Shown here piece after piece: positions 15,576-22,250 of a stretch of 26,084 nucleotides of DNA. A model generated the notes under the pieces. That model worked only from the letters and a program-made list of their open reading frames with translations. It made no database searches and was not told the DNA's origin. The position numbers were made by a program, and so were the translations under genes. The stretch's first letter is position 1; every line of letters starts with the position of its first letter. Source of the stretch: an uncultured Clostridia bacterium (GTDB lineage: Bacteria > Bacillota_A > Clostridia > Christensenellales > CAG-138); assembly GCA_946539625.1 (NCBI GenBank), contig CAMNHT010000005.1:1-26084 (forward strand). The letters are read 5' to 3'.

Positions 15576-17018
15576 TTATTGTACCATATCAATGACGTCA
15601 CTTGCAAGCAGTGCGCGTTCGCCTAGAAGTTTCAGTGCGCGATCGGCGCTCGTCCCCAGAATGTATGTTCCCACACGTGCCGCATCAAACGGCTTCAGCC
15701 CCTGCGCAAGCAGCGCCGTAATGAGCCCCATAAGAACGTCCCCACTGCCGCCCTTGCTTAAACCTGGGTTGCCAAACGTTGTAAACGCTGTCTTTCCGTC
15801 CGCGTGCACCAGTGTCGTCGCACCTTTCAGCAGCGTCGTGCAAGGGAATGCTTTCACCGCGCCGAGCGGATCGGAAAGGATGTCTCTGACGGTCACCTGA
15901 AGCAAACGTGCCATCTCGCCCGCATGCGGCGTCAGAACGACGTTTTCGTGCAGAAGACCCAGGATCGTCCGATCCTGCGCCATCTGATTCAGTGCATCCG
16001 CGTCGAGTACAAGCTTAACGCCTGTTTTCAGTGCAGCTTCGATGATCGGAAGGATATCGCCTTTGCCCGCGCCGCTGCCGATCCCGATCGCCTGTTTGTT
16101 TGCCATTGCGGAAACAGCTGTTTTTGCAGCCGCTTCGCACCAGTCGTCCGTGCCGGTCGGGATCGTGATCGCTTCCGGCAGCGCAGAAAAGAACGGACGT
16201 ACCGGATCCGGTGTACAGACGGTGAGAAGTCCGGCGCCGCCGCGAAGTACCGCGCGAGCGCTCAGCAACGCAGCGCCGGGATATGTCTTTGATCCAACGC
16301 ACAAAAGGGCATGTCCGTTCTTCCCTTTATGGGAATCAAACGGGCGCGGCGGCAGAAGCAATGCGATATCTTTTTCGTCCTGATAGAATAACGCCGGATC
16401 GCCTGCGTCCGGGTAAAGCGGCTGCACGATCACATCGCCGCACAGTGCGCGCCCCTGCCCCAAGAGCATTCCCGCCTTTTTTGCCTGCATCGTCACGGTA
16501 CACGTCGCTTTGACGGCAGCGCCTAAAATCTCGCCGCTGTCCGCATGCAGTCCGGAGGGAAGGTCTGCGGATACAATCGGTTTTCCGCTTTCATTTATCT
16601 GTTCGATCAATGTGCGCTTCTCTCCCTCGATCGGGCGATTCAACCCGACGCCGAACAGCGCGTCGATCAGGATCTCGTTTTGTACGGGTTCCCACTCCGT
16701 CCGGATCGGAACGCCTTCCGTTTTCGCAACGTTCAAATAATACGTCATATCCGGCGTACAGTTTTCCGATTCGCCGCAAAGCACGATTCGTGTCTCGATC
16801 CCGACGCGGTGCAGAAGCAGTGCGGCGGCGACGCCGTCTCCGCCGTTGTTACCCGTACCGCAGATCGCCGTGACTGTTTCGCCGCCTTTCAAACGCGCTC
16901 TGACCGCGTTTGCGATCCCCTCTGCGGCGATCTGCATCAATGCAAGCGAAGATACACCGGAAGCGATGACCCTACGATCCTGTTCCTTTGCTTGTTGTCC
17001 GGTTATGATTCGCTCCAT
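15576..17018 (-). CDS. nnr: Bifunctional NAD(P)H-hydrate epimerase / ADP-dependent dehydratase
   Basis: This 480-residue cytoplasmic repair enzyme restores damaged NADHX and NADPHX. The N-terminal epimerase (YjeF_N, about 1-205) has GTGNNGGDGVAAALLLH and FGVGLNRPI followed by SADLPSGLHADSG. The C-terminal dehydratase, a ribokinase-like carbohydrate kinase fold (about 215-480), has KGKNGHALLCVGS, GIGSGAGKGD, LDADALNQMA, LTPHAGEMARLL, KGATTLVH and NPGLSKGGSGDVLMGLI. Both halves look complete, as in the usual fused bacterial form. The ATG at 17018 follows GAGGAGGAA and lies inside the end of recX (16-base overlap), so the two are translationally coupled. Confidence 0.95.
   Translation of the reverse strand: MERIITGQQAKEQDRRVIASGVSSLALMQIAAEGIANAVRARLKGGETVTAICGTGNNGGDGVAAALLLHRVGIETRIVLCGESENCTPDMTYYLNVAKTEGVPIRTEWEPVQNEILIDALFGVGLNRPIEGEKRTLIEQINESGKPIVSADLPSGLHADSGEILGAAVKATCTVTMQAKKAGMLLGQGRALCGDVIVQPLYPDAGDPALFYQDEKDIALLLPPRPFDSHKGKNGHALLCVGSKTYPGAALLSARAVLRGGAGLLTVCTPDPVRPFFSALPEAITIPTGTDDWCEAAAKTAVSAMANKQAIGIGSGAGKGDILPIIEAALKTGVKLVLDADALNQMAQDRTILGLLHENVVLTPHAGEMARLLQVTVRDILSDPLGAVKAFPCTTLLKGATTLVHADGKTAFTTFGNPGLSKGGSGDVLMGLITALLAQGLKPFDAARVGTYILGTSADRALKLLGERALLASDVIDMVQ
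15578..15607 (-). promoter_or_regulatory. Internal promoter predicted to give leaderless hflX mRNA
   Basis: On the minus strand, TTGCAA (15607-15602), an 18-bp spacer and TACAAT (15583-15578), preceded by TGG, form a promoter inside the 3' end of the upstream gene. Only eight bases separate the -10 from the hflX ATG, so transcription would start at or next to the start codon. Confidence 0.5.
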
Positions 17019-17494
17019 GCTTCCTCCTCAGAAAGCGCAGATTCATACGCTTTTCGCGCGACGTCATAGGAAAACCCACGTGCGATCAGACGGGACAGCA
17101 CACGCTCGCGCCGCTTGTCCGGCTCCAAGCTTTGAAACTGCCGCACAAACTTTTCAGCGACCGTGCGTGCGTTTTCGTCCTCTGCGTCGTCTTCAAGTGT
17201 TTCCATCGCCGCTTCGATCTCTGCGTCGTCGATGCCGTGGCTTTTGAGCTGCTCTTTAAGATGCCGTCTGCTGATCGGCTTTGATGCGGTACGCGTTTCG
17301 ACAAACCTCTGTGCGTAACGCGCGTCGTCCAAAAGTCCGAGTTCTATAAGCCTTTCGACGGTTGCGTCGACGTCCGCCTCACCGAAATCCTTTCCGTCGA
17401 GGTACGACTGCATCTCCTTAACGCTTCGGTCCTTGATCGCAAGATATTTCATGGCGTATTCCATGGGCGACAGTAATTTGGGCGGCTTGCTCAT
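17003..17494 (-). CDS. recX: Regulatory protein RecX
   Basis: RecX binds RecA filaments and tunes their activity during recombination and SOS repair. The 163 residues form the family's three-helix repeats: AMKYLAIKDRSVKEMQSYL at about 14-32, then IELGLLDDARYAQRFV (the conserved GxxDDxxYA signature), SRRHLKEQLKSHGID, and a C-terminal repeat ending LIARGFSYDVARKAYE. Length and order are typical. The ATG at 17494 has a GAGGG-type Shine-Dalgarno sequence. It heads the recX-nnr-hflX operon from a promoter at 17525-17553. Confidence 0.93.
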   Translation of the reverse strand: MSKPPKLLSPMEYAMKYLAIKDRSVKEMQSYLDGKDFGEADVDATVERLIELGLLDDARYAQRFVETRTASKPISRRHLKEQLKSHGIDDAEIEAAMETLEDDAEDENARTVAEKFVRQFQSLEPDKRRERVLSRLIARGFSYDVARKAYESALSEEEAWSES

Positions 17495-17524
17495 CGTGTT
17501 TCCCTCTTTTCATTCATTACGAAC

Positions 17525-17553
17525 AGTATACCACATCTTTTCCGATCTGAAAA
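17525..17553 (-). promoter_or_regulatory. recX operon promoter
   Basis: On the minus strand, TTTTCA (17553-17548), a 17-bp spacer and TATACT (17530-17525) preceded by TGG. The start is predicted about 24 bases before the recX ATG. The layout matches the dockerin peptidase promoter base for base in its hexamers. Confidence 0.55.
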
Positions 17554-17587
17554 GAATTCCGAGGAATCTGCAACCTTTTTTGCGGCT

Positions 17588-17620
17588 CGTACGTCTTATT
17601 GAATGAGCAGTACGTTTTTT
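17588..17620 (+). terminator. Orphan terminator-like hairpin between divergent genes
   Basis: CGTAC (17588-17592) pairs with GTACG (17610-17614). After a 2x2 internal loop, CTTAT pairs with ATGAG (one G-U) around a TGA loop, and six T follow. It points along the plus strand, yet no plus-strand gene lies upstream within the gap. The rest of the 271-bp recX-vanW gap shows only the two promoters and a weak TTGCAG/CTGCAA repeat (17628-17651). Confidence 0.4.
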
Positions 17621-17728
17621 GTCGGATTTGCAGTTGATTCGGTTGCTGCAATGTATAAAAGATGTGCCCAAAATGTAACTTATTAGTAAATGGTTTTCGA
17701 AAAGGATGGTTTTTTCAAAAAAAATGTG

Positions 17729-17734
17729 TACAAT
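17729..17734 (+). promoter_or_regulatory. Candidate -10 of the VanW-domain gene
   Basis: TACAAT lies 31 bases before the ATG, after TGTG; no good -35 is seen at 16-18 bp. It supports the ATG at 17766 and excludes the in-frame ATG at 17706, which lies upstream of it. Confidence 0.4.
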
Positions 17735-17765
17735 GAAAGCATCAATGAAGAAGGACAAGAACCAT

Positions 17766-19463
17766 ATGAAGAAACATAGACTTTGGCTGCTGCCGCTGCT
17801 CATCACATTTCTGATCCTCTGCCTTGCATGCGGCGGATCCGACAGTGACAGACAGGCAACCGGCGACAGGCAAAACGGCAATCCGAACGTTCCGGAAATT
17901 TCCGGAACGGAGGAGATCGCGATCGTTACACCCGAACCCGATCCGCATCGGGATGAGCTTGACGCGATCTTAAAGCGCGTCACCATGCTTGAAGGAGTCA
18001 CCATCAACGGCATCAACGTAGGCGGCATGACTTTGGAACAGGCAAAGGCTGCCGTTCAGCCGAGCCTTGATGCAAAACAGAAGGATCTCAAAGTCGAGGT
18101 CACGTTCGGCGACCATACGGAGACGTTCTCCGGCGAAACGATCGCAACAGACAGCAATCTTGACGAAGTGCTGGACCTTGCGTTCGCGCTCGTTCGCGAC
18201 GACACGGGCTACGATTCCGTGATCCGTCAGGTCGAGCAGATCAAAACAGAAGGCAGGGATTTCCCCGTCCGTCTGTCGTTCGATGAAAACGCGCTGCAGC
18301 AGGCGGTCAACGCGTTTGCCGACGCGCACGAAACAGAGCCCCAAAACGCTTCTGTTTCCTATAACAAAGATGAAAATGACATCGACTTTGCCGCAGACGT
18401 TCCCGGACGGACCGTGAACCGTGAAGCGCTCTTTTCCGCGCTGCTCGACGCGGAGGGCGGCGAAACGCTCGAGGCGCCCTTTACGGAGGTCCCTGCGGAA
18501 ATCACGCTCAAAGACATTCAAGCAAGGTACGTGCTGCGCGGCACGCAGACGACCGACTATGCGTACAAGGGCAGTTCGAAAAACCGCCGCAAGAACATTG
18601 AAAAGGGCGCGGCGATGCTGACCGGCACCATTCTGCATCCGGATCAGGAATTCTCGATGAACGGCTGTCTCGGCGTCCGCAACAAGGCAAACGGCTGGTA
18701 TCTTGCAGGCGCGTATCAGTCCGGCGACACCGTGCAGGAATACGGCGGCGGCGTGTGTCAGATCTCCACCACGCTCTACAACGCCGCTCTGAAGGCGGAT
18801 ATGACAATCACCGATCGCAGGAATCACTCCATGCCGGTCCACTACATCTCCATGGGATTGGACGCGACGATCAACTCAGTCGGCAACGTCATCGACTTTA
18901 AGTTCAAAAACAGCAGCAAAGAGGATGTCCTCATCATTGCCAGAACGGACGGCAAGAACCTGACCGTGGAGGTTTGGGGCATCCCCATCATCGAAGACAG
19001 CGACGGCAAGTATGATGAGATCCGCATCCCGGACACGAAAAAGCTCAAGACGCTGAAGCCTTCCGGCGAAAAGGAAACGATCGTCGATCCGACGAAGCCC
19101 GTCGGCTATCGGAAGGAAGACAAAAAGCGCCGCGACGGTTCTGTCTGGCAGAGCTATATCGAGTACTATCTGAACGGTGTTCTGATCGAGGACGGTCGCA
19201 AGGAGCTTGCAACCTCCACCTATAAGGCGTTCTCCGGCAGCATCATCGTCGGTCCCGACGCGGATGCGGATGATACGCCGAAGCCCGACCCGACGCCGAA
19301 GCCGGACGATCCGGACGATACGCCGAAGCCGGATCCGACGCCGAAACCGGATCCCACGCCGGAGCCCGATCCGACGCCGAAGCCGGACGTTCCGACCGAT
19401 CCGCCGGTTCCGACCGATCCGCCGGTAGAAACACCGAAGCCCGACGACGGCGACGAAGGATAA
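17766..19463 (+). CDS. VanW-family envelope lipoprotein with PG-binding repeats and acidic Pro tail
   Basis: This 565-residue exported protein has a signal segment at 1-21 followed by C22, a probable lipid-attachment site, though position -3 is Cys rather than the usual Leu. A segment at about 75-115 (GVTINGINVGGMTLEQAKAAV) and a second at about 165-245 look like PG_binding_4 domains of the YoaR type. The VanW domain spans about 283-410 with the hallmark GGGVCQISTTLYNAAL (328-343). Residues 445-495 resemble a G5-like module. The last 65 residues are TPKPDP-type repeats, probably a wall-spanning linker. VanW proteins are linked to glycopeptide resistance clusters, but most clostridial members, like this one, stand alone and their role in the envelope is unknown. 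AAGGA (17751-17755) supports this start. Confidence 0.88.
   Translation: MKKHRLWLLPLLITFLILCLACGGSDSDRQATGDRQNGNPNVPEISGTEEIAIVTPEPDPHRDELDAILKRVTMLEGVTINGINVGGMTLEQAKAAVQPSLDAKQKDLKVEVTFGDHTETFSGETIATDSNLDEVLDLAFALVRDDTGYDSVIRQVEQIKTEGRDFPVRLSFDENALQQAVNAFADAHETEPQNASVSYNKDENDIDFAADVPGRTVNREALFSALLDAEGGETLEAPFTEVPAEITLKDIQARYVLRGTQTTDYAYKGSSKNRRKNIEKGAAMLTGTILHPDQEFSMNGCLGVRNKANGWYLAGAYQSGDTVQEYGGGVCQISTTLYNAALKADMTITDRRNHSMPVHYISMGLDATINSVGNVIDFKFKNSSKEDVLIIARTDGKNLTVEVWGIPIIEDSDGKYDEIRIPDTKKLKTLKPSGEKETIVDPTKPVGYRKEDKKRRDGSVWQSYIEYYLNGVLIEDGRKELATSTYKAFSGSIIVGPDADADDTPKPDPTPKPDDPDDTPKPDPTPKPDPTPEPDPTPKPDVPTDPPVPTDPPVETPKPDDGDEG
19261..19455 (+). repeat. In-gene repeat coding the Pro/Asp/Lys tail of the VanW protein
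   Basis: Tandem degenerate units of about 12-18 bases (CCGAAGCCGGAyCCGACG type) encode TPKPDP, PTPEPDP and PTDPPV repeats. The repeats stay in frame to the stop. Such tracts can change length by slippage. Confidence 0.7.
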
Positions 19464-19472
19464 GTATACTAT

Positions 19473-19503
19473 GGGACTGCCATGTTTGCGGCAGTCCCGT
19501 TTT
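19473..19503 (+). terminator. Intrinsic terminator after the VanW gene
   Basis: GGGACTGCC (19473-19481) and GGCAGTCCC (19490-19498) make a perfect 9-bp GC-rich stem with an 8-nt loop, followed by GTTTT. It lies ten bases after the stop codon. Confidence 0.8.
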
Positions 19504-19530
19504 CCATCATGATATATGGGGAGGGGTAAT

Positions 19531-20061
19531 ATGAAGATCCGCATTCTGGATCCCAAAACACGCCGCGTCACGAACTGGAGCGGCGGTACGACGACGGAGC
19601 TGTTTCTGTACCCGTTCGACGGCTCATATGCGGAGCGAAGGTTTACGGTACGCATCAGCTCCGCGACGATCGACCTTTCGGAATCGCGCTTTACGCCTCT
19701 TCCCGGCGTAACGCGGTATCTGACGCCGCTTTCGGAGGGATTCTATCTGAAGCGAAACGGACGCTGGCAATATCTGCCGCACGGCGATGTGCTGCTTTTT
19801 TCCGGCGAGGAGGATATCCTCTGCCGCGGAAGCGGACGGGACCTCAACCTCATGCTGAAAAACGCGCGCGGAGAGATGCGCATCCTGCCGAAGGGCGATC
19901 ATGCGCTGACGCTCCATACGTTCTTGCTCCTCTACTGTCCCGAGGAAACAACCGTAAATGATATCTTGCTGCCCAAGGACAGCTTTGCGGAGATCACCAA
20001 AGCGGGCTTTTCCACGCTGTACCTCTCCCGCCCCTCCGTACTGTTCACGATCGACGTATAA
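19531..20061 (+). CDS. HutD/Ves-family cupin-like protein
   Basis: This 176-residue cytoplasmic protein starts with the HutD/Ves signature at residues 1-30, RVTNWSGGTTTELFLYP, which matches the family pattern pW.nGgG.T.el...P. The following strands (RFTVRISSATID, FTPLPGVTRYLTPL, GDVLLFSGEE) fit the double-stranded beta-helix (cupin) fold. Family members occur beside histidine-use genes in Proteobacteria or stand alone; none of those neighbours is here and the function is unproven. The ATG at 19531 is chosen over 19516 because GGGGAGGGG (19518-19526) lies just upstream. A possible weak -10 (TATATG after TGA, 19513-19518) is too poor to call. It converges on the small zinc-ribbon gene. Confidence 0.8.
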   Translation: MKIRILDPKTRRVTNWSGGTTTELFLYPFDGSYAERRFTVRISSATIDLSESRFTPLPGVTRYLTPLSEGFYLKRNGRWQYLPHGDVLLFSGEEDILCRGSGRDLNLMLKNARGEMRILPKGDHALTLHTFLLLYCPEETTVNDILLPKDSFAEITKAGFSTLYLSRPSVLFTIDV

Positions 20062-20089
20062 AAATCTGCCCGAACAGGGCAGCATTTTT
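20060..20089. terminator. Bidirectional terminator between convergent genes
   Basis: CTGCCC (20066-20071) and GGGCAG (20077-20082) around a 5-nt loop are flanked by AAAAAT on the left and CATTTTT on the right. This gives a T tail on each strand. It overlaps the stop codons of both genes. Confidence 0.7.
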
Positions 20090-20298
20090 CAGTATTCATC
20101 CTCTTCGCTTCTGCCGTCGCCCTGTGCTTCGCGTAAAAGCGCGAGCATTTTGAGCGATTCGAGATCAAGCGGCTGCCCGCCCTCCGTGCTGATGCATGCA
20201 GAGCAAACAAAGAAGCACTCTGGGCAGATACAACGGCTCTCAATGCCCTTCTCGTCCTGAACCATATACGTTCCGCAACGTTGACAGCTGCAGCGCAT
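20089..20298 (-). CDS. Small cysteine-rich zinc-ribbon protein
   Basis: This 69-residue protein is not a recognised family. Eight cysteines (C3, C5, C8, C23, C25, C28, C32, C35) fall into CxxC-type knuckles, CQRC, CPEC and CSAC, suggesting one or two structural zinc sites in the first 36 residues. The rest is an acidic, probably helical tail ending SEEDEY. The ATG at 20298 is supported by GGAGGTGAT (20302-20310); a longer frame to 20349 runs through the promoter. The promoter (TTGAAA-17-TACAAT) shares its -35 with the oppositely directed gene at 20374. A nucleic-acid-binding or regulatory role is possible but only by analogy. Confidence 0.7.
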   Translation of the reverse strand: MRCSCQRCGTYMVQDEKGIESRCICPECFFVCSACISTEGGQPLDLESLKMLALLREAQGDGRSEEDEY

Positions 20299-20316
20299 CG
20301 AATCACCTCCATGTAT

Positions 20317-20345
20317 ATTGTACCACCGAAATCCGCACTTTTCAA
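20317..20345 (-). promoter_or_regulatory. Promoter of the small zinc-ribbon gene
   Basis: On the minus strand, TTGAAA (20345-20340), a 17-bp spacer and TACAAT (20322-20317) preceded by TGG. The -35 overlaps that of the plus-strand promoter. The leader is predicted to be only about 12 nt and to begin at the Shine-Dalgarno sequence. Confidence 0.65.
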
Positions 20346-20367
20346 GCACGGCAGATTATGCTATAAT
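20339..20367 (+). promoter_or_regulatory. Promoter predicted to give leaderless mRNA for the PG-binding gene
   Basis: TTTTCA (20339-20344), a 17-bp spacer and TATAAT (20362-20367) preceded by TGC. Six bases separate the -10 from the ATG at 20374, so transcription should begin at about the A of the start codon. The -35 shares six bases with the opposing promoter. Confidence 0.65.
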
Positions 20368-20373
20368 ATAACC

Positions 20374-21096
20374 ATGAAACGAATCGTTCTGCTTATTCTC
20401 GTCCTGCTTCTGCTGCCCGTTTTCACTGCGGCGGCGGACGGCACGGATAAGATCCTTTCACAAGGCGACAGGGGCGAAGACGTCGTGCGTATCCAGACAC
20501 GGCTCTTCGATCTCGGTTTCTATACCTATAAGCCTACCGGCAGCTATCAGACCGTCACAAGGTCCGCCGTTGTTTCCTATCAGGCGGCGTGCGGGTTTTC
20601 AGCCGACGGAACCATCGGCACGGAAACGATGCGGTCGCTCTTTGCGCGCGGCGCGAAGCGCGTGGACTTTCACGCGGGCGTTCCGCTCTCCTTCACCGCG
20701 CAGGGCGCGATTACGCTGAAGGGCGAAGCCGTATCATGGGATATCGTGCGTGACATGCTGACGGAAGGTGAAACCTATCACGTTCGCAACGCATCGACCG
20801 GAGAGACCGTTTCGCTGGTCTTCTCGTCCGGTGAAAACCATGCGGAAATGAATGTGCCCGTCCGTCCGTATCCGGAGCGCAGCGCCGCCGTTTCAATGCT
20901 CACCGCTTGGCTCGGCAATACGAACAGCTTCTATAAATGTGCCGTTCTCTTCGAGCTCGACAGCAAGTTGATCGCCGCGTCCATGCAGTGGGACGGCGAG
21001 GAGCATGTGTGCATCTGGTTCGCGGACAGCCGTTCGCACGTGCTCAATCTTCCGGATGCGGAGCATGAAGCGAATATCCGAAAAGCATCTTATTAA
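20374..21096 (+). CDS. Secreted peptidoglycan-binding protein
   Basis: This 240-residue exported protein has a signal peptide at 1-21 (KRIVLLILVLLLLPVFTAA). A PG_binding_1 repeat at about 29-90 (LSQGDRGEDVVRIQTRLFDLGFY, FSADGTIGTETMRSLF) predicts binding to cell-wall glycan or peptide. The C-terminal part (about 110-240) resembles, from memory, an unnamed domain common behind such repeats in Clostridia, whose members carry HADVEP, AASMNGMPH and HFCIHFxxSxxH. Here these read HAEMNVP, AASMQWDG and HVCIWFADSRSH, so some histidines are missing and the domain may have diverged. There is no Shine-Dalgarno sequence; the signal peptide fixes the ATG. A terminator follows, facing rlmA. Confidence 0.82.
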   Translation: MKRIVLLILVLLLLPVFTAAADGTDKILSQGDRGEDVVRIQTRLFDLGFYTYKPTGSYQTVTRSAVVSYQAACGFSADGTIGTETMRSLFARGAKRVDFHAGVPLSFTAQGAITLKGEAVSWDIVRDMLTEGETYHVRNASTGETVSLVFSSGENHAEMNVPVRPYPERSAAVSMLTAWLGNTNSFYKCAVLFELDSKLIAASMQWDGEEHVCIWFADSRSHVLNLPDAEHEANIRKASY

Positions 21097-21112
21097 CTAT
21101 TATACGTTGAAA

Positions 21113-21141
21113 AAGGTCGGCAATACCGACCTTATTTCTTT
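21113..21141. terminator. Bidirectional terminator between convergent genes
   Basis: AAGGTCGG (21113-21120) and CCGACCTT (21126-21133) form a perfect 8-bp stem with a 5-nt loop. It is followed by ATTTCTTT on plus and TTTTCAACG on minus. The right arm overlaps the rlmA stop codon. Confidence 0.75.
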
Positions 21142-21935
21142 GCGATCAGAAGCTCGACGTCGATGGTGATTTCAGAGAGAACAGATGCGTCGAGCGTTTC
21201 CGGCGACGTGCCGAACGTTAAGGGCGTCATCCGGATAAAATCCTTTGCCTGCGTTTCCGTCAGCGGGCGCGCATACGTAATTCGGATGCGATCTTTGGCA
21301 CGGAGCCGTTCGGAAAGATGCGAAACGACCGCTTCGTTGGAATACCTTTCCTTTCTGAGCCGATCGCCCATCAGCGCACGGATCTCCCGAAGATACCCTT
21401 CCTGCGGAACAAGCTTCAGAAGCGTTCCGTCCGGCTCCAGCACGCGCGTAAACTCTGCATAATGCGCCGGTGAAAAAAGATTCAGGATGACATCGACGGA
21501 CGCATCCGCGATCGGAAGCCTTGTAAGGTCGGCGACCGCCCAAAGGATCGGTCCCCCTCCGCAGGCGGCAAGCCGGATCGCGTCCTTAGAAAGGTCGATT
21601 GCGATCGTCGTTTTCCCCTGCAACCGTTTTGTAAACGTGCCGTCTCCGCATCCCGCGTCGAGCACGACTGCAGGATTATCGGGCATGACATCGCTGATTG
21701 CATCGATCACAGCGTCATAAAAACCCGCTTCCAGAATACGGCGGCGCGCTTCAAACAGCTCACGGTCATAGTGGGACGGAGCTGCATTCGGCGCAAAATG
21801 TACATAGCCTTTCCGCGACGGATCGAAGGTATGCCCGTTTTGACAAACGAGCGACGCGCCGGACTCAAAAAACGCCGCCCCGCAGACAGGACAGCGCAAT
21901 AACGCTACGGATCGAAAAAACTTGTCCGCGCTCAC
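21132..21935 (-). CDS. rlmA: 23S rRNA (guanine-N1)-methyltransferase, RlmA family
   Basis: This 267-residue SAM-dependent methyltransferase belongs to the family that methylates G745/G748 of helix 35 in 23S rRNA; some members (TlrB) give macrolide resistance. The N-terminal zinc finger is complete (C15, C18, C31, H35: CPVCGAAFF, CQNGHTFD) and is followed by GYVHFA, as in RlmA. The SAM site is VLDAGCGDGTF at about 90-100. VDVILNLFSPAHYAEFTRVLEPDGT follows at about 148-172. The exact base modified cannot be told from sequence alone. Its ATG overlaps the upstream stop (ATGA), so it is coupled to the small membrane protein gene. Confidence 0.9.
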   Translation of the reverse strand: MSADKFFRSVALLRCPVCGAAFFESGASLVCQNGHTFDPSRKGYVHFAPNAAPSHYDRELFEARRRILEAGFYDAVIDAISDVMPDNPAVVLDAGCGDGTFTKRLQGKTTIAIDLSKDAIRLAACGGGPILWAVADLTRLPIADASVDVILNLFSPAHYAEFTRVLEPDGTLLKLVPQEGYLREIRALMGDRLRKERYSNEAVVSHLSERLRAKDRIRITYARPLTETQAKDFIRMTPLTFGTSPETLDASVLSEITIDVELLIAKK

Positions 21936-22231
21936 CGCTTCGTTCCTTCCGCTTCGCCTTTGAACTCGAACGCGTCCTTCGGCATTGCTGTTTCCGGTTC
22001 CTTCTGCTGCTCTGACGGTTTGCGTGCCGCCTCTTCCTTTTCACGGCGGCGTACAATCGTGCGCGCGATCTCGTCACAGATCAGAAACAGGATCACGATC
22101 GCGATGATCGGATAGGTCAGCGCCGTAACGTCCTTCCCCATGATCTTCAGCACAAGGATCAGCACGAGCAGCGCTGCGCCGAGGATGCCGAGCACGATCT
22201 CTGCCGTCTTCCACGGAAGTTCATGTTTCAT
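21932..22231 (-). CDS. Small two-helix membrane protein, unknown function
   Basis: This 99-residue protein has two hydrophobic helices (about 10-31 and 37-56) and a charged cytosolic tail rich in Arg, Lys and Glu. I recognise no family. The ATG at 22231 is supported by GGAGG about 7 bases upstream; the longer frame reaching 22324 overlaps the Ppx gene and lacks a ribosome-binding site. It sits between the Ppx/GppA gene and rlmA in an operon. Confidence 0.75.
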   Translation of the reverse strand: MKHELPWKTAEIVLGILGAALLVLILVLKIMGKDVTALTYPIIAIVILFLICDEIARTIVRRREKEEAARKPSEQQKEPETAMPKDAFEFKGEAEGTKR

Positions 22232-22250
22232 AGATATTCCTCCGTTACCG

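Noticed and set aside
17766..19463. A vancomycin-resistance cluster because of the VanW domain
   Set aside because: No vanH, vanA/B, vanX, vanY or two-component genes are near. VanW-domain lipoproteins are common in susceptible Clostridia.
19499..19518. Promoter for the HutD-family gene (TATATG)
   Set aside because: There is no -35, and the candidate -10 overlaps the ribosome-binding site, so it would leave almost no leader upstream of a Shine-Dalgarno that is clearly used.
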